From a virus: a DNA stretch of 21,440 nucleotides. This document shows, piece by piece, positions 7,137-15,022 of the stretch. A program made the translations under genes and the position numbers. Each line of letters starts with the position of its first letter. The stretch's first letter is position 1. The stretch is taken from IMG/VR virus record IMGVR_UViG_3300048128_000051, positions 1 to 21,440 of that record. One strand, given 5' to 3'. The notes beneath the pieces were generated by a model that was given only the letters and a program-made list of their open reading frames with translations, did no database searches and was not told the DNA's origin.

Positions 7137-9592
7137 CACTAATTAACTGTATTACTAACGGGATTGAAGAGGGCAACATTACTCGGGAGCAGGGTGCGGA
7201 AGCTGCCGATTTGTTTACGCAGCTAGAGGCAGAGTACGCAACCAAAATGGCGCCTGGGCAAGCGTCAGCAAAGGCGGGCCAAGATACTTTCGATGCTTTG
7301 GAATACCAAGTTTTGCAACGTAAGCGCAGAAAATTACTTGCATATCAAAACTGGAAACAAATTACAAAAAACTTTGATGAGTATAAAAATGGAGCAGACC
7401 CGGCGGCTGCAGCTGTGGCCCACTTTGTTCCAAAAGAAGGGGCAAAGTTTTCCAATATAGAGATGCGCACTCAGGCCGTAACCAATGCAGCAACCAGGGT
7501 GATGTATGACGTTCTGGGGACTTTCCGCAAAAACCTTATTGGCAGCACTCGGAAAAAAGCGCAGCTGAAAGATATGGTGCGCGAAATATTTGGCGAAGAT
7601 ACTGGTAGCGCATCAGCGAAAGAGTTGGCCGCTTCCTGGTCTAAATCAGCAGAATATCTGCGGCAGCGTTTTAATGCAGCTGGCGGCGCGATTTCAAAAC
7701 GGTTAGATTGGGGATTGCCACAGTTTCACGACACCTTAAAGGTACGGAAGGTACCGTATAACGAGTGGGCAAACTTCATTAGGCCCAAGTTAAATCTTAA
7801 CAAAATGAAAGATGAACAGACCGGGCTGCCATTCACAGAGGCAAGATTAGAGATTGCGCTGCGCGATGTGTATGAAACTATACGTCAAGACGGGATGAAC
7901 AAGCCGCCATCGGGTGTTTCCAGGGCTAAATCTATTGCAAACAGGCACACAGACCACAGATTTTTAGTGTTTAACACAGCAGATGATTGGATGGCTTATC
8001 AAAAAGAGTTTGGCAATATAGATGCTTTTGATGTGATGATGGGTCATATATCCAACATGAGCCGTGAAATTGCCATGCTGGAAATACTTGGGCCAAACCC
8101 TACAGCTACAGTTACCTTTATGAAGCAAAGCCTGATGCAAAGAGCTGCGGGTGATATCAAAAAAGAAGATGCTGCACGAAGCGCAGCAAATACCGTTGAC
8201 AGTTTATTTAATTATTTGTCAGGCCGCTCTTTAGCTCCAATCAACACCAAATGGGGAAATGTATTGGCTGGAGTGCGCCAGCTGTTGCAATCAGCGCAGC
8301 TGGGCGCGGCGTCTATTGCTGCCATAACTGATGTAAACTTTCAACGGATTGCCAGGTCTGCATCTGGTTTGCCGCAAACCACTATAATTAGCGACTACCT
8401 AAAACAGCTTAATCCGCTTTCTGTGGAAGAAAAAGGTAGACTGGCTATACGCATGGGTCTTATCGCCGAAGGTTGGATGACTATCGCTTCGGCGCAACAG
8501 CGGTATGTTGGGGACCTTACCGGACCAGAGTTTACTCGCCGTGTAGCCGACTTTGTTATGAAGGCGTCTTTGCTTTCCCCCCTAACAAACGCGGGCAAGT
8601 GGGCTTTTGGTATGGAGTTTTATGGCACGCTTGCAGACAATATAGGTAAACGATTTGACGAGCTCGACCCCACATTAAGAAACACATTAGAGAAGTACTC
8701 TATCGGTTCTGACAAGTGGGACATTATGAGGTCTACGGAACTGTATGATCACAAAGGCGCAAAGTTTTTACGGCCAGAAGATATTGAGTTTCGAGAGGAC
8801 ATTAACCCGCGTTTAGCTAGAGACTTGGCCACTAGGGTCATGGAAATGATTGAAACCGAGTCACAGTATGCTGTCCCCTCTACTACTGCAGAGGGCCGAA
8901 CCTGGCTGTATGGTGACACTAGGGCGGGAACAGTGTCAGGCGAAGTGATGCGCTCGTTTGGTATGTATAAAGGCTTTGGTGTAAGTTTGGTGAACTTTCA
9001 CATGATGCGGGGAATGTCGCAAAAAGGTATGCGTGGCAAGGGTAAATACTTTGCTGACTTGCTTATATCTACTACCCTTATGGGCGCTCTTGCCATGCAG
9101 CTTAAAGAGATGTCAAAAGGGCGTGACCCTCGGCCCATGACAGACCGAGAATTTTGGATGGCTGCTATGCTGCAAGGTGGGGGTTTGGGTATATATGGAG
9201 ACTTTTTGTTTGCTGACGTTAACAGGTTTGACCGGGGGCTGCCGGAAACAATAGCTGGGCCGGTTTTTGGTTTTGGCAAAGATGCTATAGATTTAACTGT
9301 TGGTAATTTGTATGAAGCGGCAACAGGACAAGACACTAAGGCTGCGTCTGAACTTATTAAATTTGCTGGCAAATATACGCCTGGAGCCTCTTTATGGTAT
9401 ATGCGCCTGGCTTTAGAGCGCATGGTTTTAGACCAAATGCGCCTTATGGCAGACCCAAAGGCCAGACAAAAGTTTAGGCAAATAGAAACCCGATATCGCA
9501 GGGATAGCGGGCAACAATATTGGTGGAGGCCGGGGCGCCCAGAGCCTAGCAGAAAACCAAATGTTGAGAACATTCTAGCGGAGAGACAATAA
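7133..9592 (+). CDS. Large internal virion / ejection-type protein
   Basis: An 819-residue protein. A TTG three codons upstream is possible, but ATG 7133 forms an ATGA overlap with the stop of the previous gene and is preferred. The protein is helical and basic, with a motif region around MMGHISNMSREIAMLEILGP and a C-terminal part holding hydrophobic stretches near residues 637-657 (DLLISTTLMGALAMQL) and about 675-700 (Gly-rich, GGGLGIYGDFLF), ending in WWRPGRPEPSR. This C-terminal layout recurs in very large phage ejection/polyvalent proteins as I recall them. I see neither a lytic transglycosylase signature nor any other catalytic motif. It follows the ParB/zeta gene and precedes the tail fibre, the slot of T7 gp16. 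A role in DNA ejection is inferred from synteny and the semi-hydrophobic C terminus. Confidence 0.55.
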   Translation: MTLINCITNGIEEGNITREQGAEAADLFTQLEAEYATKMAPGQASAKAGQDTFDALEYQVLQRKRRKLLAYQNWKQITKNFDEYKNGADPAAAAVAHFVPKEGAKFSNIEMRTQAVTNAATRVMYDVLGTFRKNLIGSTRKKAQLKDMVREIFGEDTGSASAKELAASWSKSAEYLRQRFNAAGGAISKRLDWGLPQFHDTLKVRKVPYNEWANFIRPKLNLNKMKDEQTGLPFTEARLEIALRDVYETIRQDGMNKPPSGVSRAKSIANRHTDHRFLVFNTADDWMAYQKEFGNIDAFDVMMGHISNMSREIAMLEILGPNPTATVTFMKQSLMQRAAGDIKKEDAARSAANTVDSLFNYLSGRSLAPINTKWGNVLAGVRQLLQSAQLGAASIAAITDVNFQRIARSASGLPQTTIISDYLKQLNPLSVEEKGRLAIRMGLIAEGWMTIASAQQRYVGDLTGPEFTRRVADFVMKASLLSPLTNAGKWAFGMEFYGTLADNIGKRFDELDPTLRNTLEKYSIGSDKWDIMRSTELYDHKGAKFLRPEDIEFREDINPRLARDLATRVMEMIETESQYAVPSTTAEGRTWLYGDTRAGTVSGEVMRSFGMYKGFGVSLVNFHMMRGMSQKGMRGKGKYFADLLISTTLMGALAMQLKEMSKGRDPRPMTDREFWMAAMLQGGGLGIYGDFLFADVNRFDRGLPETIAGPVFGFGKDAIDLTVGNLYEAATGQDTKAASELIKFAGKYTPGASLWYMRLALERMVLDQMRLMADPKARQKFRQIETRYRRDSGQQYWWRPGRPEPSRKPNVENILAERQ

Positions 9593-9628
9593 ATGTGGTA
9601 TATTCACAGCCATAAAGGAGATATTTAA
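9593..9628 (+). CDS. 11-codon mini-ORF tiled between ejection protein and tail fibre
   Basis: ATG 9593 directly follows the TAA of the upstream gene, has GGAGAG seven bases before it, and encodes MWYIHSHKGDI. Its TAA overlaps the ATG of the tail fibre (TAATG), and its last codons contain the AAAGGAGA site of the fibre gene. It may be a translated leader or a coupling device, or mere spacer that happens to be open; the length is too short to argue from coding statistics. Confidence 0.25.
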   Translation: MWYIHSHKGDI

Positions 9629-11037
9629 TGGCCGATATCCCTATTAATGCAATAGACAGACGTATCCAGTTTACCGGGAATACTGGTACAGGGCCGTTTG
9701 CATTTACTTTTAACATCCTGGCAGATAGCGATATCGTAGTGTATAAAAACGATACGCTGCTTACGCTTACTACGGATTATACCATCTCAACTAGCGCAGA
9801 TGGTACTGGCAGCGTAACGCTTACTGGCAGCGGTAACGGTACTGCACTTGTCTCATCTGATTTCTTAACGATTGTCGGCGGGCGTCAGCTTGCCAGGACA
9901 ACTGATTTTGTTACTGCCGGCGATTTGTTGGCCAGCTCACTGAATGAGCAGCTGGATAGTAACGTGATCATGGTGCAGCAGCTGGATGAAAAGATTGAGC
10001 GCACGCTGCGTATCGACCAATCTGACGTTACAGCTGATATGGTGCTTCCTAAAAAAGATGACCGGGCCAATAAAACCCTGGGCTTTGATGCCAACGGTTT
10101 GCCGGCTGTAGGCGAAGAGATTGGCGATTACAAAGGTAATTGGGCGGCGAGCACGACCTATGCCATTCGTGACCTGGTAAAAGATACCAGCAATGACAAC
10201 ATATATCGTTGTAATACAGCTCATACATCTAGCGGCGCGGTTCCGCTTTCGTCAAATGCTGATATCGGAAAATGGGATTTAATTGTAGATGCTGAGACGG
10301 CCGGCAATGCAAAGAATGACGCAGAAAAACTAGCCATCCATCCAGAGGATAGCCAGTTTACTTTGAGCGATGGCACGACCACCGGCTACTCAGCATTGCA
10401 CCACAAAGAGAAAGCACTGGACGCGCAGACAGCGGCTGAGACAGCTGAGACTAATGCCGCAACATCAGAGAGCAATGCGGCTGATTGGGCTGTCAAAACA
10501 AACGGCATCGTTGATAGCACGGACTATTCATCTAAGGCATGGGCTAATGGCGGCACAAATATCACAGCGTCATCTGGTGCTGGTGCTTCAAAAGAATGGG
10601 CAATAGGTGGCAGGGCTTCTGTTGCAGATACTCCAAATGCTACAACAGTTGTTGACGGTACAGAGTATTCTGCAAAAGGTTATGCTATTGGTGCCATAAA
10701 CAGAGGTTCTGCTGGCTCACACTCTGCTAAAGATTGGGCTACCTATACGTCTGGCACTGTGGATGGCTCTGAGTATTCTGCCAAGCACTACGCAGAAGAA
10801 GCGGCTGCATCTGTTGCGACTTTCGATGATAAGTATGCTGGGGCTAAAGCAGATGATGCGGCTGCTGACACTTACTTCACATCTGGCGGTAGAACAAAAG
10901 ATGCTGGGGATATGTATTACAGCACATCAGATGGTGTAGTTAGAATTTGGAGTGGCACTCAATGGGAAGATGCCGCAGTTTCCACGGCTGGGTTTGCTAC
11001 GGCTGGCTTTGCCATAGCCATGTCGATTGCATTATAG
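9628..11037 (+). CDS. Tail fibre with T7 gp17-like N-terminal anchor
   Basis: A 469-residue fibre protein. Residues 1-130 match the pattern of the T7-type fibre N terminus that binds the tail (INAIDRRIQFTGNTGTGPFA, then FLTIVGGRQLARTTDF and a heptad stretch LNEQLDSNVIMVQQLDEKIE suited to trimer formation). Residues 168-196 resemble a small carbohydrate-binding-like strand pair (YKGNWAASTTYAIRDLV ... NIYRC). From about 230 to 400 the chain is Ala-rich with degenerate YSAKxYA repeats, a likely shaft. The C terminus ends in a short hydrophobic AGFATAGFAIAMSIAL without an obvious receptor-binding tip, suggesting that the tip is supplied by the separate proteins encoded next. The ribosome-binding site AAAGGAGA is strong. 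The anchor call is confident; receptor unknown. Confidence 0.85.
   Translation: MADIPINAIDRRIQFTGNTGTGPFAFTFNILADSDIVVYKNDTLLTLTTDYTISTSADGTGSVTLTGSGNGTALVSSDFLTIVGGRQLARTTDFVTAGDLLASSLNEQLDSNVIMVQQLDEKIERTLRIDQSDVTADMVLPKKDDRANKTLGFDANGLPAVGEEIGDYKGNWAASTTYAIRDLVKDTSNDNIYRCNTAHTSSGAVPLSSNADIGKWDLIVDAETAGNAKNDAEKLAIHPEDSQFTLSDGTTTGYSALHHKEKALDAQTAAETAETNAATSESNAADWAVKTNGIVDSTDYSSKAWANGGTNITASSGAGASKEWAIGGRASVADTPNATTVVDGTEYSAKGYAIGAINRGSAGSHSAKDWATYTSGTVDGSEYSAKHYAEEAAASVATFDDKYAGAKADDAAADTYFTSGGRTKDAGDMYYSTSDGVVRIWSGTQWEDAAVSTAGFATAGFAIAMSIAL
10510..10800 (+). repeat. Degenerate YSAK-type protein repeats in the tail-fibre shaft
   Basis: Four copies of a motif like VDGTEYSAKxYA occur at codons 295 (VDSTDYSSKAWA), 342 (VDGTEYSAKGYA), near 363 (SHSAKDWA) and 378 (VDGSEYSAKHYA), separated by Gly/Ala/Ser-rich linkers. 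The DNA copies have diverged, so the repeat is kept at protein level. Such repeats usually build a regular trimeric shaft in phage fibres. Confidence 0.6.
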
Positions 11038-11046
11038 GAGTAAAAA

Positions 11047-11382
11047 ATGCCACAACTTTTTAGAAGAGACACATTATCACAAGTTGGCACTGTAGCGGCT
11101 GACATTCCTGATGGTGCTAACTTTGACAGCTACGATACCATTGTTGGTATCCATATTGCCAATGTAACGACCAATGCTATCAATGTTGATTGTTATATTA
11201 ACGATGGTACTAACGATATCTATTTGGTTAAGGGTGCGCCAATAGCGGCTGGCGGTGCATTACAAGTCCTGGACGGTGGTGCAAAGGTAGTGGTGCAGTC
11301 TGGTGACAGGCTGTGGGTGCAGTCAGATACAGCATCATCTGCTGATGTATGGGTATCAAGAGTTGATGATATTAGCTCATAG
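11047..11382 (+). CDS. Small beta-rich tail-fibre-associated protein
   Basis: A 111-residue protein with regular alternating strands: IVGIHIANVTTNAINVDCY, then DIYLVKGAPIAAGGAL, then KVVVQSGDRLWVQSDTASS. This layout, a jelly-roll-like sandwich with the phrase about ANVTTNxIxVD and APIxAGxALxV, is one I recall from small proteins next to tail fibres in marine phages. There is no enzyme motif. The start is preceded by AGGAG that overlaps the TAG stop of the fibre gene. A decoration or fibre-connector role is inferred from position. Confidence 0.5.
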   Translation: MPQLFRRDTLSQVGTVAADIPDGANFDSYDTIVGIHIANVTTNAINVDCYINDGTNDIYLVKGAPIAAGGALQVLDGGAKVVVQSGDRLWVQSDTASSADVWVSRVDDISS

Positions 11383-11391
11383 GAGTGACCA

Positions 11392-12144
11392 ATGGGTTAT
11401 GTAGGCAATCAAACATCTAACAGCTATTCCTCGATGGACAAGCAGACTATCACTGGTGATGGTACTGGTAATTATACACTGACCCACGCTGTAGCCAACG
11501 CTCAAGAGATTGAGGTGTTTGTAAACAATGTGCGTCAGGAAGCTGGCGTTGCGTACACAGTAGCTGGCACTGCGTTGAGTATGACAGGAAACGTAGCAAG
11601 CACAGATGACTTCTACGTTATATATCAGGGCAAAGCATTGCAAACTGTAGTGCCGCCTGATGGTTCTGTGACACAAGCCAAACTTGCTTCTAGTGTTATT
11701 CTTATTCCTACAGGAATGATTGCACCTTTTGCTATGAGTACAGCCCCTACAGGCTGGCTAGAGTGTGATGGCTCTGCTGTATCAAGAACAACTTATTCAG
11801 ATTTGTTTGCCGCTTTAAGCACCACACATGGCGTAGGAGATGGCTCAACTACATTTAATGTGCCTGACTTAAGAGGCGAGTTTATTCGTGGTTGGGATAA
11901 TGGCCGTGGTGTAGATTCTGGACGAGCATTTGGTTCAACGCAAACAGACCAGTTCCAAGGACATGAACATACTGATAGGTGGGTCTCTGGGTCTCCTTAT
12001 GGTATTGCTAACTCTGGTATTGCAGCATTTGCATATAATAGTGGCCCCACAACAGGTATTGTCACTGGCTCAAATGGAACGCCAAGATATGGCGATGAAA
12101 CAAGACCACGCAACATCGCTATGATGTACTGCGTGAAAGCATAG
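11392..12144 (+). CDS. Tail-collar-domain fibre-tip protein
   Basis: A 250-residue two-part protein. Residues 1-100 form a beta-rich module (GDGTGNYTLTHAVANAQEIE, FVNNVRQEAGVAYTV, DDFYVIYQGKALQT), the kind that leads many marine-phage fibre proteins; the protein at 12993 begins with a similar module. Residues about 103-185 match the phage tail-collar domain (PTGMIAPFAMSTAPTGWLEC, VPDLRGEFIRGWDNGRG). The end, GDETRPRNIAMMYCVKA, is the usual C-terminal phrase of that family. The protein is probably part of the distal fibre and may contact the receptor. The collar assignment is confident by motif. Confidence 0.8.
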   Translation: MGYVGNQTSNSYSSMDKQTITGDGTGNYTLTHAVANAQEIEVFVNNVRQEAGVAYTVAGTALSMTGNVASTDDFYVIYQGKALQTVVPPDGSVTQAKLASSVILIPTGMIAPFAMSTAPTGWLECDGSAVSRTTYSDLFAALSTTHGVGDGSTTFNVPDLRGEFIRGWDNGRGVDSGRAFGSTQTDQFQGHEHTDRWVSGSPYGIANSGIAAFAYNSGPTTGIVTGSNGTPRYGDETRPRNIAMMYCVKA

Positions 12145-12154
12145 GGAGGCTGTA

Positions 12155-12721
12155 ATGGCATTATCTAAAATACAAGCCGAAAGCATGAACCTCGCTGATA
12201 GCTATGCGTTCACTGGTACTGTGAGTGGTGCTGGTAAAGACTGGACTGAAAGTGCGGCTATAGGAACGCTGGATAGCGCGGCACACACTGTTACTGGCAT
12301 ACCCTCTGGAACAAGAGAGATAATGATGACGTGGAATGACGTTGGTCATAGTGGCTCAAGTGGCGTAAACCCAAGAATACAATTAGGAACAAGTGGCGGG
12401 ATAGTTACCAGTGGGTATATAGGTTTTTATGAATATGTTTACGGTGGCAATACTCACGCAAGCACAAGTCAGTCTGTTGGACTTGCGGACTTTGGGAATT
12501 GGGGATCTAGTACAGATTGGGACGGATATTGTTATGCCTTTTGTTCTGATTTATCTGGTCATGTTTGGTTTTCTCAAAGCGCAATGCAAATAAATACTAG
12601 CTATGATGGGGTATATAGAAATTACAGTAGAGTAGACCTTTCAGCAGAGTGCGACAGAATTTCCATGAGTGTCCAAACTGGAACATATAATCAAGGAACT
12701 GCTAGAGTTTTTTATAGGTAG
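12155..12721 (+). CDS. Probable fibre-tip / receptor-binding protein
   Basis: A 188-residue protein with a short N-terminal leader (MALSKIQAESMNLADSYAFT) like that of many phage fibre-tip proteins, followed by a Gly/Ser/aromatic-rich beta domain (GIPSGTREIMMTWNDVGHSG, then YEYVYGGNTHAS, and the end GTYNQGTARVFYR). It shows the high Ser, Thr, Gly, Tyr and Trp content of glycan-binding folds, but I do not recognise a named family for the C-terminal domain. GGGAGG, overlapping the previous TAG stop, serves as ribosome-binding site. Its place inside the fibre cassette supports a virion-surface role. Confidence 0.5.
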   Translation: MALSKIQAESMNLADSYAFTGTVSGAGKDWTESAAIGTLDSAAHTVTGIPSGTREIMMTWNDVGHSGSSGVNPRIQLGTSGGIVTSGYIGFYEYVYGGNTHASTSQSVGLADFGNWGSSTDWDGYCYAFCSDLSGHVWFSQSAMQINTSYDGVYRNYSRVDLSAECDRISMSVQTGTYNQGTARVFYR

Positions 12722-12727
12722 GTAATT

Positions 12728-12982
12728 ATGGCAACAGAAAAACTTGTAAATGCCGTAACTGGCGAAACATCAACACGAACATACACTCAGTCAACACCTA
12801 CAGCAGAAGAAAAGCTAGAGGCTTTAAGGGAAATGCGAAACAGGTTTCTTGCTGAAACAGATGTATGGGCTTTGTCTGACCGCACTATGACTCAAGCCCA
12901 AACAGATTATCGCCAAGCATTGCGTGACATAACCGACAGCTACACATCACTGGATGATGTTGTATGGCCTACAAAACCATAA
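12728..12982 (+). CDS. Tail-assembly-chaperone-like protein
   Basis: An 84-residue helical protein. The C-terminal half reads RNRFLAETDVWALSDRTMTQ, then QTDYRQALRDITD and VVWPTKP. This matches the recalled signature of the phage tail assembly chaperone family (Gp31-like, the LLAETDW...LSD...YRQALRDI...WP pattern). Members are often encoded beside fibre genes and help fold or attach fibres; here it sits in the middle of the fibre cassette. The ribosome-binding site (AGGTAGG) is weaker than those of its neighbours, and the stop TAA overlaps the next AAGGAG. Confidence 0.65.
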   Translation: MATEKLVNAVTGETSTRTYTQSTPTAEEKLEALREMRNRFLAETDVWALSDRTMTQAQTDYRQALRDITDSYTSLDDVVWPTKP

Positions 12983-12992
12983 GGAGAAATAA

Positions 12993-13874
12993 ATGCCATA
13001 CATAGGCAAATCACCAGTAGGCGGTGGCTTTCATAAGCTAGACGCTCTTACTGCTTCTGCTACAGATACCTACGCACTGACGCTAGGTTCTGCGGCATAC
13101 TTTCCAGAGACAGCCAACCAGCTACTTGTATCTCTGAACGGTGTTATCCAAGCACCACAGGATAGCTTTACAGTGTCAGGTTCTGACCTTGTGTTTGACA
13201 CGGCTCTGACAGGCTCAGACAGCATAGACTTTGTTGTTGCTCTGGGTGATGTGCTGGGTGTTGGTTCGGTTACTGACGGTGCTGTAACGACTAACAAGCT
13301 GGGCAATGGAGCTGTGACAAGAGCAAAGATAGCAAATGATTTGTCTGGCACAGATTTAGCTATAGATACAACATCATCTACATTTAAGATGACTGATTTA
13401 AATAGCAACGCTTTTTATAGAACTGGTACATGGACACCAATTTTATCAGACCAATCAGCTACTGATACAAACGCTACTATTCATACAGGAACACCAGCAG
13501 TTCAACTTGGATGGTATCAAAGAGTTGGTAATGTAGTTAATGTTCAGTGGCATTACCAAACCCCAGCTAGTTCTTTTTCTTACACTAATGGCTCAAGTGG
13601 TACTGGGCAACTTAGTTTTTCTGGGCTTCCTTTTACAGTAGCTAACTTAACAGGCTACTATCCGATTGCGAATTGCGGATATTTTGCTGCATTAAATGGC
13701 TGGGACGGTAGCGGATATGGGTATCCCTTTCAAGGGATTGGAGTTTATAATACAAAGCAAGTTCATTGTAACTACCCTTATGCTCTTGGAGTTACCAATG
13801 TTGTATCATCCTCACACTCTAATTTAAACAGCCAGTCAATATGGTCTATGACCTATTTGACAGATGACGCATAG
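12993..13874 (+). CDS. Tail-fibre tip protein
   Basis: A 293-residue protein starting MPYIGKSPVGGGFHKLDALT. Residues 15-90 form a beta module (YALTLGSAAYFPETANQLLV, SLNGVIQAPQDSFTV, SDLVFDTALTGSDSIDFVVA) that corresponds in layout to the N-terminal module of the collar protein at 11392. A linker, VGSVTDGAVTTNKLGNGAVT, is of the repeated GAVTxxKL type often found in phage fibres. The C-terminal ~150 residues (from TGTWTPILSDQ) are rich in Tyr, Ser, Gly and Asn and probably make the tip. No enzymatic motif is visible. AAGGAGA provides a strong ribosome-binding site. Confidence 0.6.
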   Translation: MPYIGKSPVGGGFHKLDALTASATDTYALTLGSAAYFPETANQLLVSLNGVIQAPQDSFTVSGSDLVFDTALTGSDSIDFVVALGDVLGVGSVTDGAVTTNKLGNGAVTRAKIANDLSGTDLAIDTTSSTFKMTDLNSNAFYRTGTWTPILSDQSATDTNATIHTGTPAVQLGWYQRVGNVVNVQWHYQTPASSFSYTNGSSGTGQLSFSGLPFTVANLTGYYPIANCGYFAALNGWDGSGYGYPFQGIGVYNTKQVHCNYPYALGVTNVVSSSHSNLNSQSIWSMTYLTDDA

Positions 13875-13884
13875 GGAGACTGAC

Positions 13885-14418
13885 ATGGCATTAATTAAAC
13901 TAAACGACCAGTCTCTATCTGCGGTTACATCGGCTGGCTTGCCTAGCGGTAGTGTGTTGCAGGTGCAAAGCACGACAAAAACGGATACTTGGTCTGGCAC
14001 TCCTGGAGTGGGGGTATTTCTTGACATCACAGGCTTATCGGTAGATATCACACCTTCTTCAACCACAAGTAAAATACTTGTAACCTTTTCTGCTAATGTT
14101 AGTGCATCTGGAAATTCAACAACAGGTGTTCGCTTAATGCGAGATTCAACAGCAATTAGTGTTGGGGATGCGGCAGGAAACAGACCACTCGCTACAACTG
14201 GCGGTGGAGGAAACGAAGGTGATAATTGGCATGGTGATGTTTTAGCAAGTTCGTTTTTAGATTCACCGTCTACTACAAGTTCAGTAACTTACAAACTCCA
14301 ATTAATTGGAAACTCAACAGCCACTCAATATGTTAATAGAAAAGCACGAGATACTAACAGTGCTGGCGATGACTATCGTATGACATCACATATTACCGTA
14401 ATGGAGATTGCAGGGTGA
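13885..14418 (+). CDS. Fibre-associated beta-sandwich protein
   Basis: A 177-residue protein. The ATG at 13885 is chosen over an in-frame ATG at 13864 because AGGGAGA sits five bases before it and 13864 lies inside the previous gene. The N terminus, MALIKLNDQSLSAV, resembles that of the protein at 12155. The rest (ITGLSVDITPSSTTSKILVT, then VRLMRDSTAISVGDAAGNRP, then TYKLQLIGNSTATQYVNRKA and TVMEIAG) is a pattern I recall as a widespread C-terminal domain in marine phage fibre and virion proteins. It is probably a receptor-facing or decoration protein. It ends TGA overlapping the GTG of the next small membrane protein. Confidence 0.55.
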   Translation: MALIKLNDQSLSAVTSAGLPSGSVLQVQSTTKTDTWSGTPGVGVFLDITGLSVDITPSSTTSKILVTFSANVSASGNSTTGVRLMRDSTAISVGDAAGNRPLATTGGGGNEGDNWHGDVLASSFLDSPSTTSSVTYKLQLIGNSTATQYVNRKARDTNSAGDDYRMTSHITVMEIAG

Positions 14419-14561
14419 ACCAGAGCGACATTCCATTAGTGGCTGGTGGCATTACTGCTCCGTGGTGGGTAGGCGCACTGAATGAATGGCTGGGTTTAAT
14501 AGCTGTTACTCTTACCATTGTTATGCTTATTCGCAATCTTTGGAAGTCTAGGAAGGACTAG
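14415..14561 (+). CDS. Small single-span membrane protein, holin candidate
   Basis: A 48-residue protein starting with GTG 14415, which overlaps the TGA stop of the fibre gene; GGAG lies eight bases upstream. The sequence has a short polar N terminus (NQSDIPLVAGG), one hydrophobic span (about residues 12-40, with WLGLIAVTLTIVMLI) and a basic end RNLWKSRKD, so it would sit N-out, C-in. In T7 the gene right after the fibre is the small single-span holin, so position, size and topology all fit a class II-like or pinholin-like role. There is no sequence motif to confirm it. A spanin part or antiholin is possible instead. Confidence 0.55.
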   Translation: MNQSDIPLVAGGITAPWWVGALNEWLGLIAVTLTIVMLIRNLWKSRKD

Positions 14562-14563
14562 CT

Positions 14564-15022
14564 ATGATTGACCCCGCAACGCTGGCGTTGGCGGCTAGTG
14601 CGTTTGCGGCAGTGAAAAAAGGTTTTGCACTGGGCAAAGATGTCGAGGGTATGTATCAGGACATATCACGTTGGATGGGTGCGGTACATGAGATAGAAAC
14701 TACCCATAACAAACAGAAGCAGGGGTTTTTTAACAAGTCAGTCCAAGAAGAAGCGTTACAAACTTGGGCGGCAATGAAGAAGATTAGACAGCAAAGAGAA
14801 GAACTCAGGCTGTTTATGCTATCTCAGAACCCACAGGCTTGGAATGAGTTTGTAAGCATAGAAGGTCAGATACGCAAAGACAGATTAAGGGCAGAGCAAA
14901 GACGCAAAGCTAGGATTAAGAAGAACATAGAGATACTGGCTATAACTATACTGATGATATGTATTGGTGCTGGACTGTGGTTTCTAGTTTGGTTTGCGAT
15001 GAAGGCAAGAGGTCTAGTATGA
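14564..15022 (+). CDS. Coiled-coil protein with C-terminal membrane span
   Basis: A 152-residue protein. Residues 1-30 are Ala-rich with an amphipathic stretch (ATLALAASAFAAVKKGFALG). The centre is a long charged helix (MKKIRQQREELRLFML, KDRLRAEQRRKARIKK). Residues about 124-147 form one strong membrane span (ILAITILMICIGAGLWFLVW). The ribosome-binding site AGGAAGGA is good. It sits between two other small membrane proteins in the lysis region, so a role in lysis (holin partner or spanin-like) is plausible, though spanins usually anchor at the N terminus, opposite to what is seen here. I recall similar proteins in marine podoviruses without known function. Confidence 0.45.
   Translation: MIDPATLALAASAFAAVKKGFALGKDVEGMYQDISRWMGAVHEIETTHNKQKQGFFNKSVQEEALQTWAAMKKIRQQREELRLFMLSQNPQAWNEFVSIEGQIRKDRLRAEQRRKARIKKNIEILAITILMICIGAGLWFLVWFAMKARGLV

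Noticed and set aside
8998-9573. A 191-codon open frame antisense to the C-terminal part of the large ejection protein
   Set aside because: It has no ribosome-binding site, its product is rich in Ser, Pro, Ile and Cys in the way antisense shadows are, and the opposite frame is a well-formed continuous protein.
9593-9627. A phage promoter in the short gap before the tail fibre
   Set aside because: The 35 bases are mostly ribosome-binding site and mini-ORF; no repeated promoter-like motif is found elsewhere in the window to support one.
10370-10606. A 78-codon frame inside the tail fibre gene considered as another nested gene
   Set aside because: It has no convincing ribosome-binding site and its Arg/Gln/His-rich product is what the Ala/Thr-rich repeats of the fibre give when read out of frame.
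11930-12124. A 64-codon frame nested in the collar protein
   Set aside because: There is no ribosome-binding site, and the collar frame is strongly conserved in pattern over the same span.
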